Origin: Sitta carolinensis | Taxonomy: Eukaryota; Chordata; Aves; Passeriformes; Sittidae | DNA length: 64,000 bases | Assembly: GCA_032173965.1 (NCBI GenBank) | Contig: JAVUNC010000006.1 | Coordinates: forward strand, 32,707,870-32,771,869 | Direction of reading: 5' to 3' | Shown here: piece by piece, positions 52,401 to 64,000 of the stretch | How positions within the stretch are numbered: the first letter of the stretch is position 1 | How the letters are laid out: each line of letters opens with the position of its first letter | The notes under the pieces: generated by a model | Databases searched by the model: none | The model's input: only the letters and a program-made list of their open reading frames with translations | What the model was told of the DNA's origin: nothing | Made by a program: the position numbers and the translations under genes

Positions 52401-54014
52401 CAGGGAGAAAACATGTCAGTCACACGGACAGAGAGAAGTTCTGAAGTCACTGGGGCATCCACAGTGAAGCTTTCTATGTTTAGGGACTAGACTGCCTGAT
52501 GTTAGAGCAGGGCCTTCAGTTCATAACCTCATGTTATTTTCACATATTCTTTAGTACAATGCCTACACTGGGGGCCTATTATGACAGGGATTGCTTCTAA
52601 ATGGAAGATTATTTTTAATTAATTTAAACGAAGAATTTAAGAAAGTAGAGCCTGTGACCCCTCTGTTGAACTTCTTAAGAGCTGAATCCCAAAAAAACTG
52701 CCCTCCAGTATGGTGTCCTTGCAACGAGAATGCAAATCTGGTTAGACAATGGAGGGGCTACATCCAGTTCTTAAGCCCTTTCTAATTAAATCTTGAATTT
52801 TGTAAGCAAACACCCTTATAGAAGCAATACTCATCAGCAACAAACAAAAGCCATTTTGAGATTGAGTCCTGGATGCCCTAATTCTTTATGAGCTTTCTAA
52901 AATGTCCAGTACTTCCACTTAGACTGCATATAATATTTTTTTTTTTCAGCTCGGTGGAAAATGAAAGACTAGTACTCTTATCTCACATTTTAAAGTCAAA
53001 TTATTTTTCGTTTACAATTCAAATCAAAATTAAGTGTTCTATTTCATTAGGGAGTATTTTTGAAAATAATTTAGGAGCATGAGGAGAAAATAGAGAATTC
53101 CATGTTTATGTTTTATCTGGAATTAGGCCAATGATCAAACTAATGAAGAGTTTAGAACATCCCAGGCTACATAAACTGTTGAATGAACTATCTGTCTTAA
53201 AGAATGTGCCTTGTGCAACTAATAAGGCTCAAGACCCAAAGCCAGCCTTCGAATCTTTTCAAGCAAGACCAACTGAAAGTTCAAAAAATTTATTAATGCC
53301 TCCCATAGCTCAGTATAACTTTTGCAGGAATATCAGCTTGGCCCACTTTATATTTTATGGGAGAAACATCCCTCAGTGGTTATCAGGCAGTTGATGTTGG
53401 CAGACTGATACGTCACCGAATACCTGGCATGCTCTTCAAAGAGGGGGTGGAGCCCTGGCCTCCTCTCAAAGCTTGGCCAAATTGCAGGGCAAGGGAGTTG
53501 GTAACACCCTACAAATGTCTGTACCTTCTCCCCCCCTCCCTTGTGCTCTCCCTGCCTTGGTGAATATTGACATATTCTTTTATGTAAGGGGATAATTTAA
53601 GCAGGATTGGATATGTCTTCCACCACTGAGTAGCTCAGAGCCTGCCTGAAAAATAATTGTCATGGGCTATTGGATGTGGGGGGCCGCATCCTAATAGCGT
53701 GCTGAAGGGCTCAATGCAAAGAATTTGTTGTTCTCTTGTTTCTCATGAAAGACAGAACATATTTACTGGAATGTAACCCTCCCTTGTTATGCCATTTATA
53801 AGAAACACATATTCAGTGTTTATAAAGCAGTTAATTTATAACAGACAAAACCAGATTATCAGTCTTTGGAAGAGCAAATATTTGTTCAAAATCTTCTAAA
53901 TGGGACAGACATCTTCATCTCATTTTTAAACATAACTGATTGAGAAAAGTAACAGAAGAGCTACCTGATAGGTAAGATAAGATTTATATGAAGCATTTAG
54001 ATTGTAAAGGAAAG

Positions 54015-54018
<4 letters not shown>
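43490..54018. other. Intergenic DNA between SERPINA6 and SERPINA10
   Basis: No serpin exon, RNA gene or clear transposon found in 10.5 kb. Noted items: T15 at 45224-45238; a doubled 'aagctgtagata' at 46666-46689; doubled 'gtagatact' at 48865-48881; and two TATA-box-like sequences, TATAAAAGGG at 50481-50490 and TATAAATAGG at 51883-51892. Either could belong to an upstream SERPINA10 promoter, but no linked exon was found. Confidence 0.4.

Positions 54019-54048
<30 letters not shown>
54019..54048. repeat. (TA)15 microsatellite
   Basis: Thirty bases of perfect TA dinucleotide repeat in an AT-rich context. Confidence 0.95.
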
Positions 54049-54049
<1 letters not shown>

Positions 54050-54051
<2 letters not shown>

Positions 54052-56282
54052 AAATGCAATTTTATATATTTATCAATGATTCTCAAGATGTGATTTTTAA
54101 ATGGTTTTAGATCTTAATTAGCTTCTAACAGATTTTTCTTTTGCTCTAATGCCTTCAGAAGAAAAAGGTATTTGCACAAGAAGCTTCTTTCTTTGATATT
54201 CATATTACTAGAAATAAATATTTCTTAAAACTGAAATTATGTTGACTTTGCTCTAACACACATTTATTAATGAACTGTTTGCTCTACAAATAAAGTGAGT
54301 TGTATAAAATTAGCAATAAGCTTCACTCAGGTCTAAAAATACAAGCCTATAATGCACATAAATTCTACTTTATTGTTCCCAGAACTATTTTTCCTAGTTC
54401 TAGAGGACATGCTCTGTTTCTAACTAGCCAAGGTGAATGCTACAGCTGCTGTAATGTTAACTTTAAATGTTTGTAATCTCAGATTTGAAGTGATTACTTA
54501 GTGCAACTGCATGGTTCTTATTATCATGTTCATTACACCCAAATCAGTAGCATTTGTGTATGTGTTTGCCTGAGGATTCAGGAATCTTTTCTTGAGTCTT
54601 GAATAGTTTGGGATAAACCTGTAGACAAGACCTTCTGTATCTGTCCTGCCCTTTCTGTCCAAACCCAATCTGTGTGGGGCAGGCAGAGCCCCCCGTAAGG
54701 CAGCTCAGCACTTTGCCCAGTCAGTCCCTTCACATCTCCTGGGGGAACCTGGTGGCCACTTGAGCCAGGTGCTGTCCCAGATCTCCCAGAGATGGAACAG
54801 TGATATCTGCCAAAGGCAATGCTGCCAGATGTTGTGCAGGAATTGCACCCTGGCTAGGAAAGATGAGGAAGAGTTCACACTCTGCAATGCCTGGTGAGCA
54901 GTTAGGCCTGCTGCTCTTTTAGAGGGAGGGACTCCTGCTGCAGAAAATCCTTTCCCTGTGATTGAATATGATCAAAAGCAAAATTTTCCAATCCCTGCCC
55001 CCTTGCTAGAGCTGACTCTGCAGTGTCCAAGATGCTTCTTCAAAGTAGGGACGACTCCCAGAGGAAAGAACCTCCTTCTTTGCTGCCAGGGCAGGTGCAG
55101 CATTGTGGCAGGAACAGGATCCTCTGTGCCTGTTTCCTCCCACAGAAGTGGGTCACTACCTAAGCAGAAGGAATGCACAGCAGATACTGCAATAGCTCTG
55201 AACTGCACTGCTGCAGCCTGCCAGGGGATAGTGAATATCCCAGCACTCCAGAAGCTGCAGGCACTGCTTGACCAGCAAGGCAGGAACTGAAATCAAGTAA
55301 TCCCCTTCCCCACTCCAGTCCTGAAAATCCAGACACAGAATCTCATTAAAAATAAATTAAGGGTTAATGGGAAAGAAAAATAAAGAAAAAAATATTCACA
55401 ACATATTTGCTGCATATTTTGCTCTGTTCTCTGTCTGCCATGCACTTGAGAGCAGGCATAACATTCATTGAATTCACTGCCTCCCGATTAAGTCACGACA
55501 GCCCATCTGTGTTGCAGCAAGTACAGAACGTGACCTATTATCTCCAAAGAAAATAGCACACCACCTGACTGCCAAAAGCACCTCGTGACTTGGCACCCAA
55601 ATGTCTCAGTACTCACATCAACATACCTTTTCAGGACTAACTCCCACAGCCTGAATCAGCCAACTGTGAAATTCAGCTGAACTCTGAATAAATCCGATAA
55701 AACCAGATTTCCCATATGCCAAATCACAAATTATACAATGACCGTAGTTTGTTGTTACAGATCCTTAACTTAAAAGGAGTAGTTAACAACTGCCATGTGA
55801 TTCTGGACTGTTGAATCACTTACTACTTTAATGATGGGCCATATTTTAATCTCATTTATCCCCTTGCCCACTACTATACAAAAGGAATTTGTACAGGTTT
55901 GGTGGTCTTGAACATCCTGTTTAATTTACAATAGGAGAATGCATTTCCAAAGATTGTGGCCATTCAAAATTTGTCCATACACTGCTGTATTGGGAGAGAA
56001 TTAATATATTGCTTTAATGGAAAGATGGATGATAATCATATTTGCACTTTATGCTTGCAAAGTGTATTTCATTTGCAAATTTGCAAATTTACACAATATC
56101 GGATGTGAAAGTTTGCCTGAGGTGTCCTGTAAGATCTGTGTAGTCTTCTCTGAGCATTTTGTTGCTCAGGTTTAGAGTATATACCCTGAAGAAGTAGAAA
56201 GACTACTTCACTACATCTATGACCTTTTGCATTGTGAGTGAAAGAACAAACTAAAAAGTCATTTTGTTGCCTTTTTCCCTAG
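54050..56282. other. 5' flank or first intron of SERPINA10
   Basis: No coding exon. TATACAAAAGG at 55875-55885 is a weak TATA candidate about 0.4 kb before the first coding exon. A doubled 'atttgcaa' stands at about 56071-56090. The open frame at 54,958-55,290 looks accidental. Confidence 0.4.
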
Positions 56283-56320
56283 GAGAAAAAAAACCACAGA
56301 GCTCATTATCGGATGTCAAC

Positions 56321-57026
56321 ATGAAAACAGGAATCTACATACTTCTCTTAAGTGAAATTTTTTTTGAATTCATCAAGGCTGATATCAAGCCTAAATTTCC
56401 AAAGGAGGAAAATGAGAGTAATTTCTTGGAAAGAAGTAACATCAGTACTTCCAAAGAGTGGTATCAGCACAAAAATATCTCTAAGCCTTTTGAAGATCAA
56501 AGTCTTGAGGACTTCACTCTTCACAACTTCACTGAAAAGACTGCAAATTTTGGGTTTAACCTCTACAGAAAAATTGCAATGACACATGATAACAATGTAA
56601 TCATCTCTCCCCTTTCTGTGTCAGCTCTCATGAGTGTCTATATGACAGCAGCCGAAGGAGAAACATACAGACAAATTGTAAAAGGTCTAAACCTCCATGC
56701 TGTGAAGGACAGAATGGATCGCCAACATATACCAGCTTTGTTTAAACAACTGATAGGTAACATCACAATGAATGAAGAATTTGTCCTTGTGCAAGGTATT
56801 CTTTCTTTTATTCAAAAGGACTTCAGACTCAAGGAGTCTTTCCTGAATTTATCTAAGCAGTACTTTGATATGGAATTCCTGAAAGTGGACTTCAAAAACT
56901 TAACACAGGCAAAACTTTTTATCAATCAAAACATTAACAAAATGACCAAAGGAAAAATCCCAGTGCTTTTTGAAGAGCTGGACCACCATAATAAACTGGT
57001 GCTTGTGGACTACATTTTCTTTAAAG
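56321..57026 (+). CDS. SERPINA10: SERPINA10, coding exon 1
   Basis: Encodes signal peptide, N-terminal extension with four sequons and the serpin core to YIFFK. Exon starts at 56283 (38 nt of 5' UTR) and ends in phase 1 at donor GTAATT. Confidence 0.95.
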
Positions 57027-60000
57027 GTAATTGTTGTTTTTATTTTGCAGAATAATTATTTATTAGGAGAATCAAGACTCAAACTACATTAGGGAGAATT
57101 TAAATGAATTTAGATGAGTCCTGTTTCCTCTATGTCTCTATCTAAGTTTACTTTTTGTATTAAGATTAATTAATAGGAAATTACTTCTCATGATAGGGAA
57201 CCACAATTCTTCTATGCTTCTCCATACAATAGTCTCAAAGAGAACAAAAATCCCTGTATCAAACTATCTCAGTCCATCTCCAAATTATCCCTCTTTGTGA
57301 CAGGAAACAGTTTTATTTTCATTCACCCATTAAAATGAGGAAGTCTTAATCATAATAGTCTTAAATGCTACATACTAGGCATAAAATAAGGGACTGATTT
57401 AACGTAGTACACAAAAGCATTGAAACAAAAATAATTTCTCTATTTCCATCAAGAATCACCTGCCCCAGAGGAAACCAAGTATCCCACTGTATTACCTTAC
57501 AGGGGGAGGGGAAGAAATACCAGTGATGGACAGAAACCATTCCGTGGAGAGGTCAGTGAATCCCCATCCAAAATATTGGATAATTAAATTAAATACAGAA
57601 TAGTGAACAACTGGTAGAAAATTTCAGAGAAGGTTACATTTTAGGAAAGGTCAGATGCTTACCATGCATTTATAAAACAAAGAGAACATAAATTCCGAAC
57701 TTGAGTGGCAACAAACCAGCCTTAGAAAAATATTTCCCTTCTTTCTGTTGACTACTTTTGGTTTTTCTGTAAAAAAATGTATATACAATAAACATAAAAT
57801 ATACTGAAACTGTCATCCACTTATCCCATACATAACTGACAGCTGCTTCAACTAGATACAGAAAATATCCTATAGTTTTTTAAACTTTTTAGAAAATTCT
57901 TCTGAACAAATCTAAACGCACATATATATTTTATTTCTTTCTTTCCACAGGCAAGTGGGTCTATCCATTTAATTCCAAATTCACAGAAATGGAGACTTTC
58001 CACATAAACAAATACAGAAGCGTACAGGTACCCATGATGTTCAAGTCAGATAAAATTAATTCAACTTTTGATAAGAACTTAAGATGCACTGTGGTAAAGA
58101 TACCTTACAAAGGGAATGCCCACATGCTGCTTGTTATCCCAGAAAAAGAAGGAGACTACATTTCAATTGAAGACCATTTGACTACAGAACTTGTGGAATC
58201 CTGGCTTGGAAACATGAAAACCAGGTACTGTTTTGACACCCCTGGGGCCCTAATGTCTTCGATGTCTATTGCAGAAAAGCAACAAAGCCCAGGAAAGATT
58301 AGCTTTTAGGTCTTCCTAAGCCTTTTCCATGGGAGCATCTCTGTGGCAAAAGATGGCCCATCCACAGCCCAAGTGTCATGTGAAAGTTTTGACTATGAGG
58401 GGGCAAAACTTCGGCTCATTTCAGTTAAAAATTCTCTCTGTGAGGGCATGAGTCTTTCCATAATCTTCCTTAGGTCTCCTCTCTCCTTAAATTTAGTACT
58501 GCCGAGCAAAATCCACAATAAATCTAGACATTTATTAAACATCTTACCAGGGAAAACCCAGAGGAATTAATAAATTTTAATATAAAAATGTAAACACAAA
58601 TGATTCCTGTGAAATGTAGTTCCTGAAGTGACAATTTTTTTCACCAGTCAATAAATTAGTGAGTCGCCCTGGTATCAGGACACTGTAACTGCTGGTGGAA
58701 GTATTTATAGAGAGAAGGAAATGATTTCTAGCATCATTGGCAGTCAACAGGTTAGAAATTATTTTCTGCCAACAGGTTAGAAATTATTTTCTGCCAACCT
58801 AAATGCCAGCAGACAGTCTTCAGTTTTTTTCCCTTCTTTTTCTGTGTAAAGCTTAATTCCTGAGTAGTGTGCATTTCAGCAGTCAAGTCACCTACTGTTT
58901 GCATTGAATTTTATTTTTTTTTACAGAAAAGTGGATATTTCACTTCCAAAGTTTAAACTAGAGCAAAAATACACAATGAAGAAATTGCTTCAAGGTCTTG
59001 GAATTAAAAAGCTCTTTACACGTTCAGCAGATCTTAGTCATCTGACAGATCATGAATATGTAGCAGTTTCACAGGTAAGCCTACTAAAATTATTTGCTGT
59101 TAGGATTATAATAGATATAAATGGCCCAGCCAAGACACTCATATCAATTTATAGGGACACTCATCTGCCAGGTATATGCAATCTACGTATCTTAGTCAGG
59201 ACAGACCCCACTTCAAGTAAAAGGTGTGTAGAGGCAAGGGCAGTGACATCTCATAGGTGCTCAACACCTCCCAAAGCTAACCCATCATGGGAGAAAAGTT
59301 CAGCTTCAAGAGGAATATGGTTGGCAGGGAATGAGTGCAAATTCACAAAAACTCTAAACAAGAAAGACTTTGTAAATGACAGTCAAATTGCAAAAGCCAG
59401 GGCAAGGCTTTTCAAGGAAATTCAAGGAAAGAACTCATACACAGCCCAGAGGCAGGCATACTTCTCAAAAAATAAAGAACCTTAGAAAGTTTAAATAACA
59501 AAATCTCAAAAAAGGTAACAGTGACAAAGAGAAGTCAAAACACTCCTGTTTTTCCTTCTGCATACCATGGAAGAGAAAAAACAGAATCTCACAGCAAAGG
59601 ATTGGCACAATACAGTTGTACTCCAACTCGCAACAGATGCTCCACTTTGTATGCTGAAACTTTTAAAGAACATTTAAACAGGTAAAGGAAAGGGCAGTGA
59701 ATGGCCAAGAAGACAGGAACACAATCCCATGGGAAAAGGGGAGCAGGAAGACATATTTTATAACACTGTTTAAGGGAGAGCATAGATGAATTTCAGAAGA
59801 CTGATAGAAAACAGAGGCAGAATGAGAAGCAGAAGAGAAAGGAGGACAAAGGACTTGTCAATCACGTCAATTTCAAGAAGGAATAGGTCTAAGTGACCAG
59901 AGATGTCTTATAAAAAAGAAACAGCTAATATATAAAAAAGACCATCTGCTGATAATAGAAAATTAAAAGGCACGGTCAAAGAAAGGAGATGAAAGACATA

Positions 60001-62025
60001 ACACACAAAGATACTTGTGCCCACAAGAAAGGAGTCTGTGGAACAAGAAGAAAATAAATACAAATTCATACTTTACAGTAAAAGTAAAAAAAGTTCTGAA
60101 ACAAGATGAATTCATAAACAAGATAAAAAAAAATAATCTGGCATAGGATTTAAAAACATAGCCTTATAAACTTTGTAAGGAAATTATAGCAACTGCTTGT
60201 GGTTGTGAAGGGTTGGATGGCACTGACAATCCAGGACCCTAACTCCAGGAGAGGCTTCTCAGAATTACAGATTGGTTAAGGTTGGAAGGAACCTCTGGAG
60301 GTCACCTGGTCCAACTCCTCTGTTCAAGCAGGGTCACCAAGAGCAAGTTGCTGAGGTCCATGTCCAGACAGCTGTTGAGTATCTCCAAAGAGGAAGAATC
60401 CTCAGTACCTCTGGGCAACATGTGCCAGTGCTCAGTCACCCTCACATGAAACAGCGTTTCCCAATGTTCAAAGGGAACCTTCAGTGTTTCACTTGGTGCC
60501 CACTGCCTCTGGTCCTGTCACTGCCACTACTGATGAGCCCGGCTCTGTCTTTTTTGCACCCTCCCTTTGGGTCTTTGTACCCTATGAGAAAGAATCCTTC
60601 TGGTGCTGCTTTTACAAGTCTCCCTACACCAAATCCTTATAGAAGCCTTTGTGATTAACCAGTTAACAGGGTGGTATAATAAACACTTCTACACAAGTTT
60701 CAAAAACTCTCATGCTTAATCTACAGGTTTTCAAAATTGCAGTGGCTTAACAAAACAACCTTTCTGGGAAGATGCAACATCTTAAGAATAAATATTTAAT
60801 GGATAAAATTGCAGTGATTTTCAGTTTGGTATGAACTATTTCACTGTTGGGAAATACAACGGCAATCTGCAGCACTTTTCTCGCTTCCTCTTGATCATGT
60901 AACTTTCATGATGAATCTCAGCAGTTAACTCTATTGTGTTATGAAAAAAAATCACACTTTAACAAGAGCTGCTAACTGATATTAGGAGCAATATGTGCAT
61001 CAGCTACAAAGTGCCAGAGGAGCGTCCTGTCCCTGTGAATTGTGAAAGACAAATTTATTATTTAAGAATATGTAGCAGAAAGCTCATCACTGGTGAAGTC
61101 CTTCAAATGTTTTCACATAAGTAATTCCTAGAATTAGGAGTTTAGGAGCAGGAAATCCACTAGATAACCAGGCAGTTCACTAATACAGACACTAACACAG
61201 CAGAAGCTCTCAGAGGTATAAGGAGGCTGAAAGAACAAAATGAAAAATCCAATTCTGCCAGGCTGCAATTTCAGTGATTAAGGAAAATCTTCAAACTGCT
61301 CCAGGACTGTACCTCATTGCTCTACGTATTTAGTCTGTGCTACCAAATGTACAAATTAGAAATACAGGGGAAAAGGCAAAGATTGGCACATTTCCCCAAG
61401 CTCTCACATGATCAGCTGTGAATAACATATCCACCCAGCCAGTGTTTGTGACTGGTGAAAACACATTTTCTACAATGGATAAACTCCTTTGCACAGTTAG
61501 GTGTCAAATAGGAGCACTCTACACAAACGCAATGGTTGCTACATGCAAAATCCCCAATCTCTAAGTGAGGTCTGTGCTCAGAAATGTGGAAAAGTGCAAT
61601 GACTCCCGAACTAGCATCCACACTGTGAGATTGTGGGCATAGTGGCCCTGCTGACTCCTCTGCTGCTGAAGCAGACAGCACACAGGGGCCCACCAGTCTC
61701 AGGTAGACTGCACTGAACTGCTCATTTTAACCCTTAACAGAATCCTACTTCAACTGAATGCCTTGACCTGGTAAAATACTCTTCATGTTAGCATTTACTT
61801 CTGTCACATGTTTATTTCTACCTTGCACTCCAGGTTGTCCAAAAGGCAGTTATTGAAGTGGATGAAGAAGGAACTGAGGCTGCAGCAGCAAGTGGGTCAG
61901 AAATAACTGCATTCACAGTGCCTCCTGTCATCAAAGTGGACCGACCATTCCTTTTCATGATTTTTGAAGAAACTTTTAAAACATTACTGTTCATTGGCAG
62001 GGTGGTGGATCCAACAGAAATGTGA
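56321..62025 (+). CDS. SERPINA10: Protein Z-dependent protease inhibitor (ZPI)
   Basis: Exons 56321-57026, 57951-58224, 58927-59074 and 61834-62025 join into 439 residues. After a signal peptide (about 1-20) comes a long hydrophilic N-terminal extension, as in ZPI. ZPI-like segments are NFGFNLYRKIAM, FLNLSKQYFD, INKMTKGKIP, LVDYIFFKG, STFDKNLRC, LTTELVESWL, LPKFKLEQKY and PPVIKVDRPF. Gln379 stands where most serpins have the breach His, again as in ZPI. Known role: plasma inhibitor of factor Xa (with protein Z, calcium and phospholipid) and of factor XIa (without protein Z). The RCL hinge is GTEAAAAS from 389, and P1-P1' is Phe403-Thr404 where human ZPI has Tyr-Ser. Eight N-glycosylation sequons are present, several in the N-terminal extension. 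The ATG at 56321 is the first in frame after the acceptor CCCTAG and has A at -3; an upstream ATG at 56313 is out of frame. Confidence 0.96.
57951..58224 (+). CDS. SERPINA10: SERPINA10, coding exon 2
   Basis: A 274-nt exon, one codon longer than in the two neighbours, from KWVYPF to NMKTR. Acceptor TTTCCACAG; the donor GTACTG is weak, but exon length and phase fit the next exon. Confidence 0.93.
58745..58798. repeat. Small tandem duplication in a SERPINA10 intron
   Basis: Two adjacent copies with a 25-base period around 'caacaggttagaaattattt', plus the first bases of a third. Intronic, no visible effect on splice sites. Confidence 0.9.
58927..59074 (+). CDS. SERPINA10: SERPINA10, coding exon 3
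   Basis: A 148-nt exon from KVDISLPKFK to VAVSQ, acceptor TTTTTTTACAG, donor GTAAGC. The frame stays open far into the intron, which is chance. Confidence 0.95.
60250..60655 (-). repeat. CR1-type LINE fragment in the last SERPINA10 intron (antisense)
   Basis: On the + strand it reads as reverse-complement CR1: 'ggttggaaggaacctctgg', 'aggtcacctggtccaactcc', 'tcagtacctctgggcaacat', 'agtgctcagtcaccctcaca', 'tgcctctggtcctgtcac'. The 128-codon open frame over it is accidental. Confidence 0.85.
61834..62025 (+). CDS. SERPINA10: SERPINA10, last coding exon (RCL)
   Basis: Follows CCTTGCACTCCAG. Encodes VVQKAVIEVDEEG, the RCL with Phe-Thr at P1-P1', the signature VDRPFLFMI and the end VVDPTEM-TGA. 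Confidence 0.95.
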   Translation, partial: VVQKAVIEVDEEGTEAAAASGSEITAFTVPPVIKVDRPFLFMIFEETFKTLLFIGRVVDPTEM

Positions 62026-62030
62026 ATAAA
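62025..62030 (+). terminator. AATAAA overlapping the SERPINA10 stop codon
   Basis: The last base of TGA is the first base of AATAAA. If used, the 3' UTR would be only some 20 bases. A second AATAAA lies at 62295-62300 and would give a more ordinary 3' UTR of about 300 bases. Confidence 0.4.
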
Positions 62031-64000
62031 GGTAATAATTTCTATTCTTTGGTATGTAAGAGGCTTTATTTTTATTAATTTATTTTAGGATAAAAAGACA
62101 CTGAAATATGAAATGTGAAAACCTCTTTTGTCTCTCCAGCTAACACTAATATTTTATCAATGCCACATAACAAGCTAACTTCGTTAAGGCTCAAAGCAAC
62201 AAAAATGTGACTTGTAAAATCTACCTTTGGTAAAAGAAAACCCAACAACCACAGAAGTGAAATTTCAAAACTCAATATTTTAATGATAAATCTGAATAAA
62301 AAGCCCCAGACATTCACATACCAAAATGCTCAGGAAGCTCATTCCCAAACACTGCAGATTCCTCAATGTTATCTTCTGTTGCAAAGAGACTGAAGAGCGC
62401 AGTAACCTCAATATTAGCAGAACTCTGACAGTTATAAAAACAGAAGCAGTATCAAGCCCTAAAAGAGAATTTATAACCTTTGTCTAGAGATCTTTATTAC
62501 TGTAGAAAGTAAGTTTATCATGAAATCTACATTATGAGTGTGACCTCTTCCAAAGCATTTATACACAGACTATTAAACCACCTCTTTTTCTCAGACTACC
62601 TATGTGTCTTAAAAATATTCTTTAAATTAACAACTAAATAGTTCTGAAAATTAACTTAGGTATTCTGATTTTGGAAAATCTGGCCTGTACTATTTCATAG
62701 CAGAGAGCTAGCCCTCTCCTAAACCCAGAATTTCTACCTATAATATCATCTAGAAACCAGGGTGAACTATGTAACAGGACTCTGTAACTTAACCAAGGCA
62801 GACTTTGGTAAGAGAAAACATACCTCCATTAAAGTGGAATTAATCTATTCACAGAGTTGATCCTAAAATCCAAAAGGTGTTGCCAAGAAGTTTCAGAAAA
62901 ATATTTCCATGATCTAAACACAATTGTCTTTATTCAAGTAGAGCAGTACTTCCAACAGAATTACAAGATCTTAACATTTAATAGATTTTAATTAGCAGAG
63001 TTCCATATATAAAGTACAAAACAACACAAAAAACTACTTCCAGGTTTATGCAACTAACAGATCTCAGCATTATTCCGCTTGCTCATCACAAAAGAATTGC
63101 CCAAAAAGGAGCAGAAGACTTTTCAAAATCATTTGGTAAGGAACTTCACAGGTGTCTGTCAGTAAACACGCATAGAAACATCTGCTAGAGAAGATACAAA
63201 AGAAACCTTATAGGATAAAATTAGTTACCATTAGGTGTCTGCCCACAACAGCCCAGACACTGATGTAAACCACTCACAAAAGGACTCAGGAAGCAGGCTC
63301 TGCTTTCTGACTAGACTATGAAGGTGCATCTCAGCTAACTCCAGACTACATGACAAATGTACCCAGAAAGACAATCACTCCTTCTGGCCACTGGTCTATA
63401 TGGAAACCAGCAAATTCCACTGCACCGTTGCCCTTCAGCTGTTATTCCAGAGCTACAGCTGATCAACAGGTATAAACAGTGCTCTGAAGGGTTCAAATCC
63501 ATTGGTGCTGTTTAATTAACCCAGAAGTAAGTGGCTCCTATAAAGACTGCTTGGATGGAGGTGTGTAGTGCAAATGATTGATGAAAGTGTGCACAAAACA
63601 CCAGAGGTATTGCACAAGGAAAATGTCCAATCCAAAAAATGTCTAAACAGAGCATTTACAGATTACATTGAAGGACTTTTGGGTTATTGAGTAGAACACA
63701 TGTTATCAGCATTAAATAAATTAATCAGTTTAAAATGACAGACTGACAGCCAAGAAAGAACAAAAGACAGACTGTTTACAGAACTCATTATATGCTTATT
63801 AAGGGGAGAAAGAGCTTCCAATTTCTGAACTTACTGTTCTGCATTGCTCTAGTAAAGGCATTGACAGGGCAAACACAGTTTTGAGCCCTGTACTACAGCT
63901 GGCTATGGATGATGTGAGTTTGGACCCTGCCAAAGGTCAGACTAAGAACAGACTGAGCAGTCTCCTGTGGCCCATGGGGGGGCAGCTGTAGCTGGCATTT
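62031..64000. other. 3' flank of SERPINA10
   Basis: AT-rich with no recognised coding exon on either strand. In mammals PPP4R4 converges on SERPINA10 from this side, so minus-strand 3' UTR of that gene may begin here. A minus-strand AATAAA (TTTATT at 62931-62936) would suit such an end, but this is not shown by the sequence. Confidence 0.35.

Noticed and set aside
56264..56320. Upstream in-frame extension of SERPINA10
   Set aside because: It would start at a non-ATG codon inside the polypyrimidine tract of the acceptor; the ATG at 56321 begins a proper signal peptide.
58904..59485. 193-codon frame as an extended SERPINA10 exon
   Set aside because: The serpin match stops at the GTAAGC donor (59075); the rest reads into intron and the real continuation is at 61834.
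60272..60658. 128-codon open frame in the last SERPINA10 intron
   Set aside because: Lies on an antisense CR1 copy.
1..64000. CRISPR arrays, operons, bacterial-type mobile elements
   Set aside because: The window is intron-bearing vertebrate DNA; no regularly spaced repeats of that kind occur.

Overview
This is vertebrate nuclear DNA, almost certainly from a bird. Genes are sparse and split by introns, the background is AT-rich, and the interspersed repeats I recognise are degraded CR1 LINE copies, the typical avian retroposon. I cannot name the species. A GC-rich block at 11.8-12.6 kb looks to me like a repeat common in songbirds, but that is recollection only.

The window covers part of the clade A serpin cluster, all on the + strand. 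There are three complete coding genes: a SERPINA1 (alpha-1-antitrypsin-type) gene at 6554-10658, the avian SERPINA6 gene (corticosteroid-binding globulin, CBG) at 33583-38112, and SERPINA10 (protein Z-dependent protease inhibitor, ZPI) at 56321-62025. Each has four coding exons with the clade A architecture: a long first coding exon with signal peptide ending in phase 1, an exon of 271-274 nt, an exon of exactly 148 nt, and a last exon carrying the reactive-centre loop (RCL). The order A1-A6-A10 in the direction of transcription matches the mammalian cluster. A lone, stop-interrupted serpin exon lies upstream at 2976-3108.

The products are secreted plasma serpins, in mammals made mainly by liver. 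A1-type inhibits serine proteases, CBG carries glucocorticoids and other steroids, and ZPI inhibits factor Xa (with protein Z) and factor XIa. The RCLs differ informatively: P1 Leu with a possible N-glycan at P16 in A1, P1 Glu on an intact inhibitory-type hinge in A6, and P1 Phe (Tyr in human) in A10. The A6 protein has Asn in a sequon where mammalian CBG has its steroid-anchoring Trp, which identifies it as bird CBG.

The rest (about 1-6.5 kb, 10.8-33.5 kb, 38.2-56.3 kb and 62-64 kb) shows no convincing protein gene. It holds CR1 fragments, simple repeats, small tandem duplications, a 156-bp inverted-repeat element at 17.66-17.81 kb, and an isolated CpG-rich island at 40.0-40.8 kb with a TATA/CCAAT pair just downstream. 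The 5' noncoding exons of the three serpins could not be placed. I found no RNA genes and no wholly novel system; the main leads are the RCL differences, the island and the inverted-repeat element.
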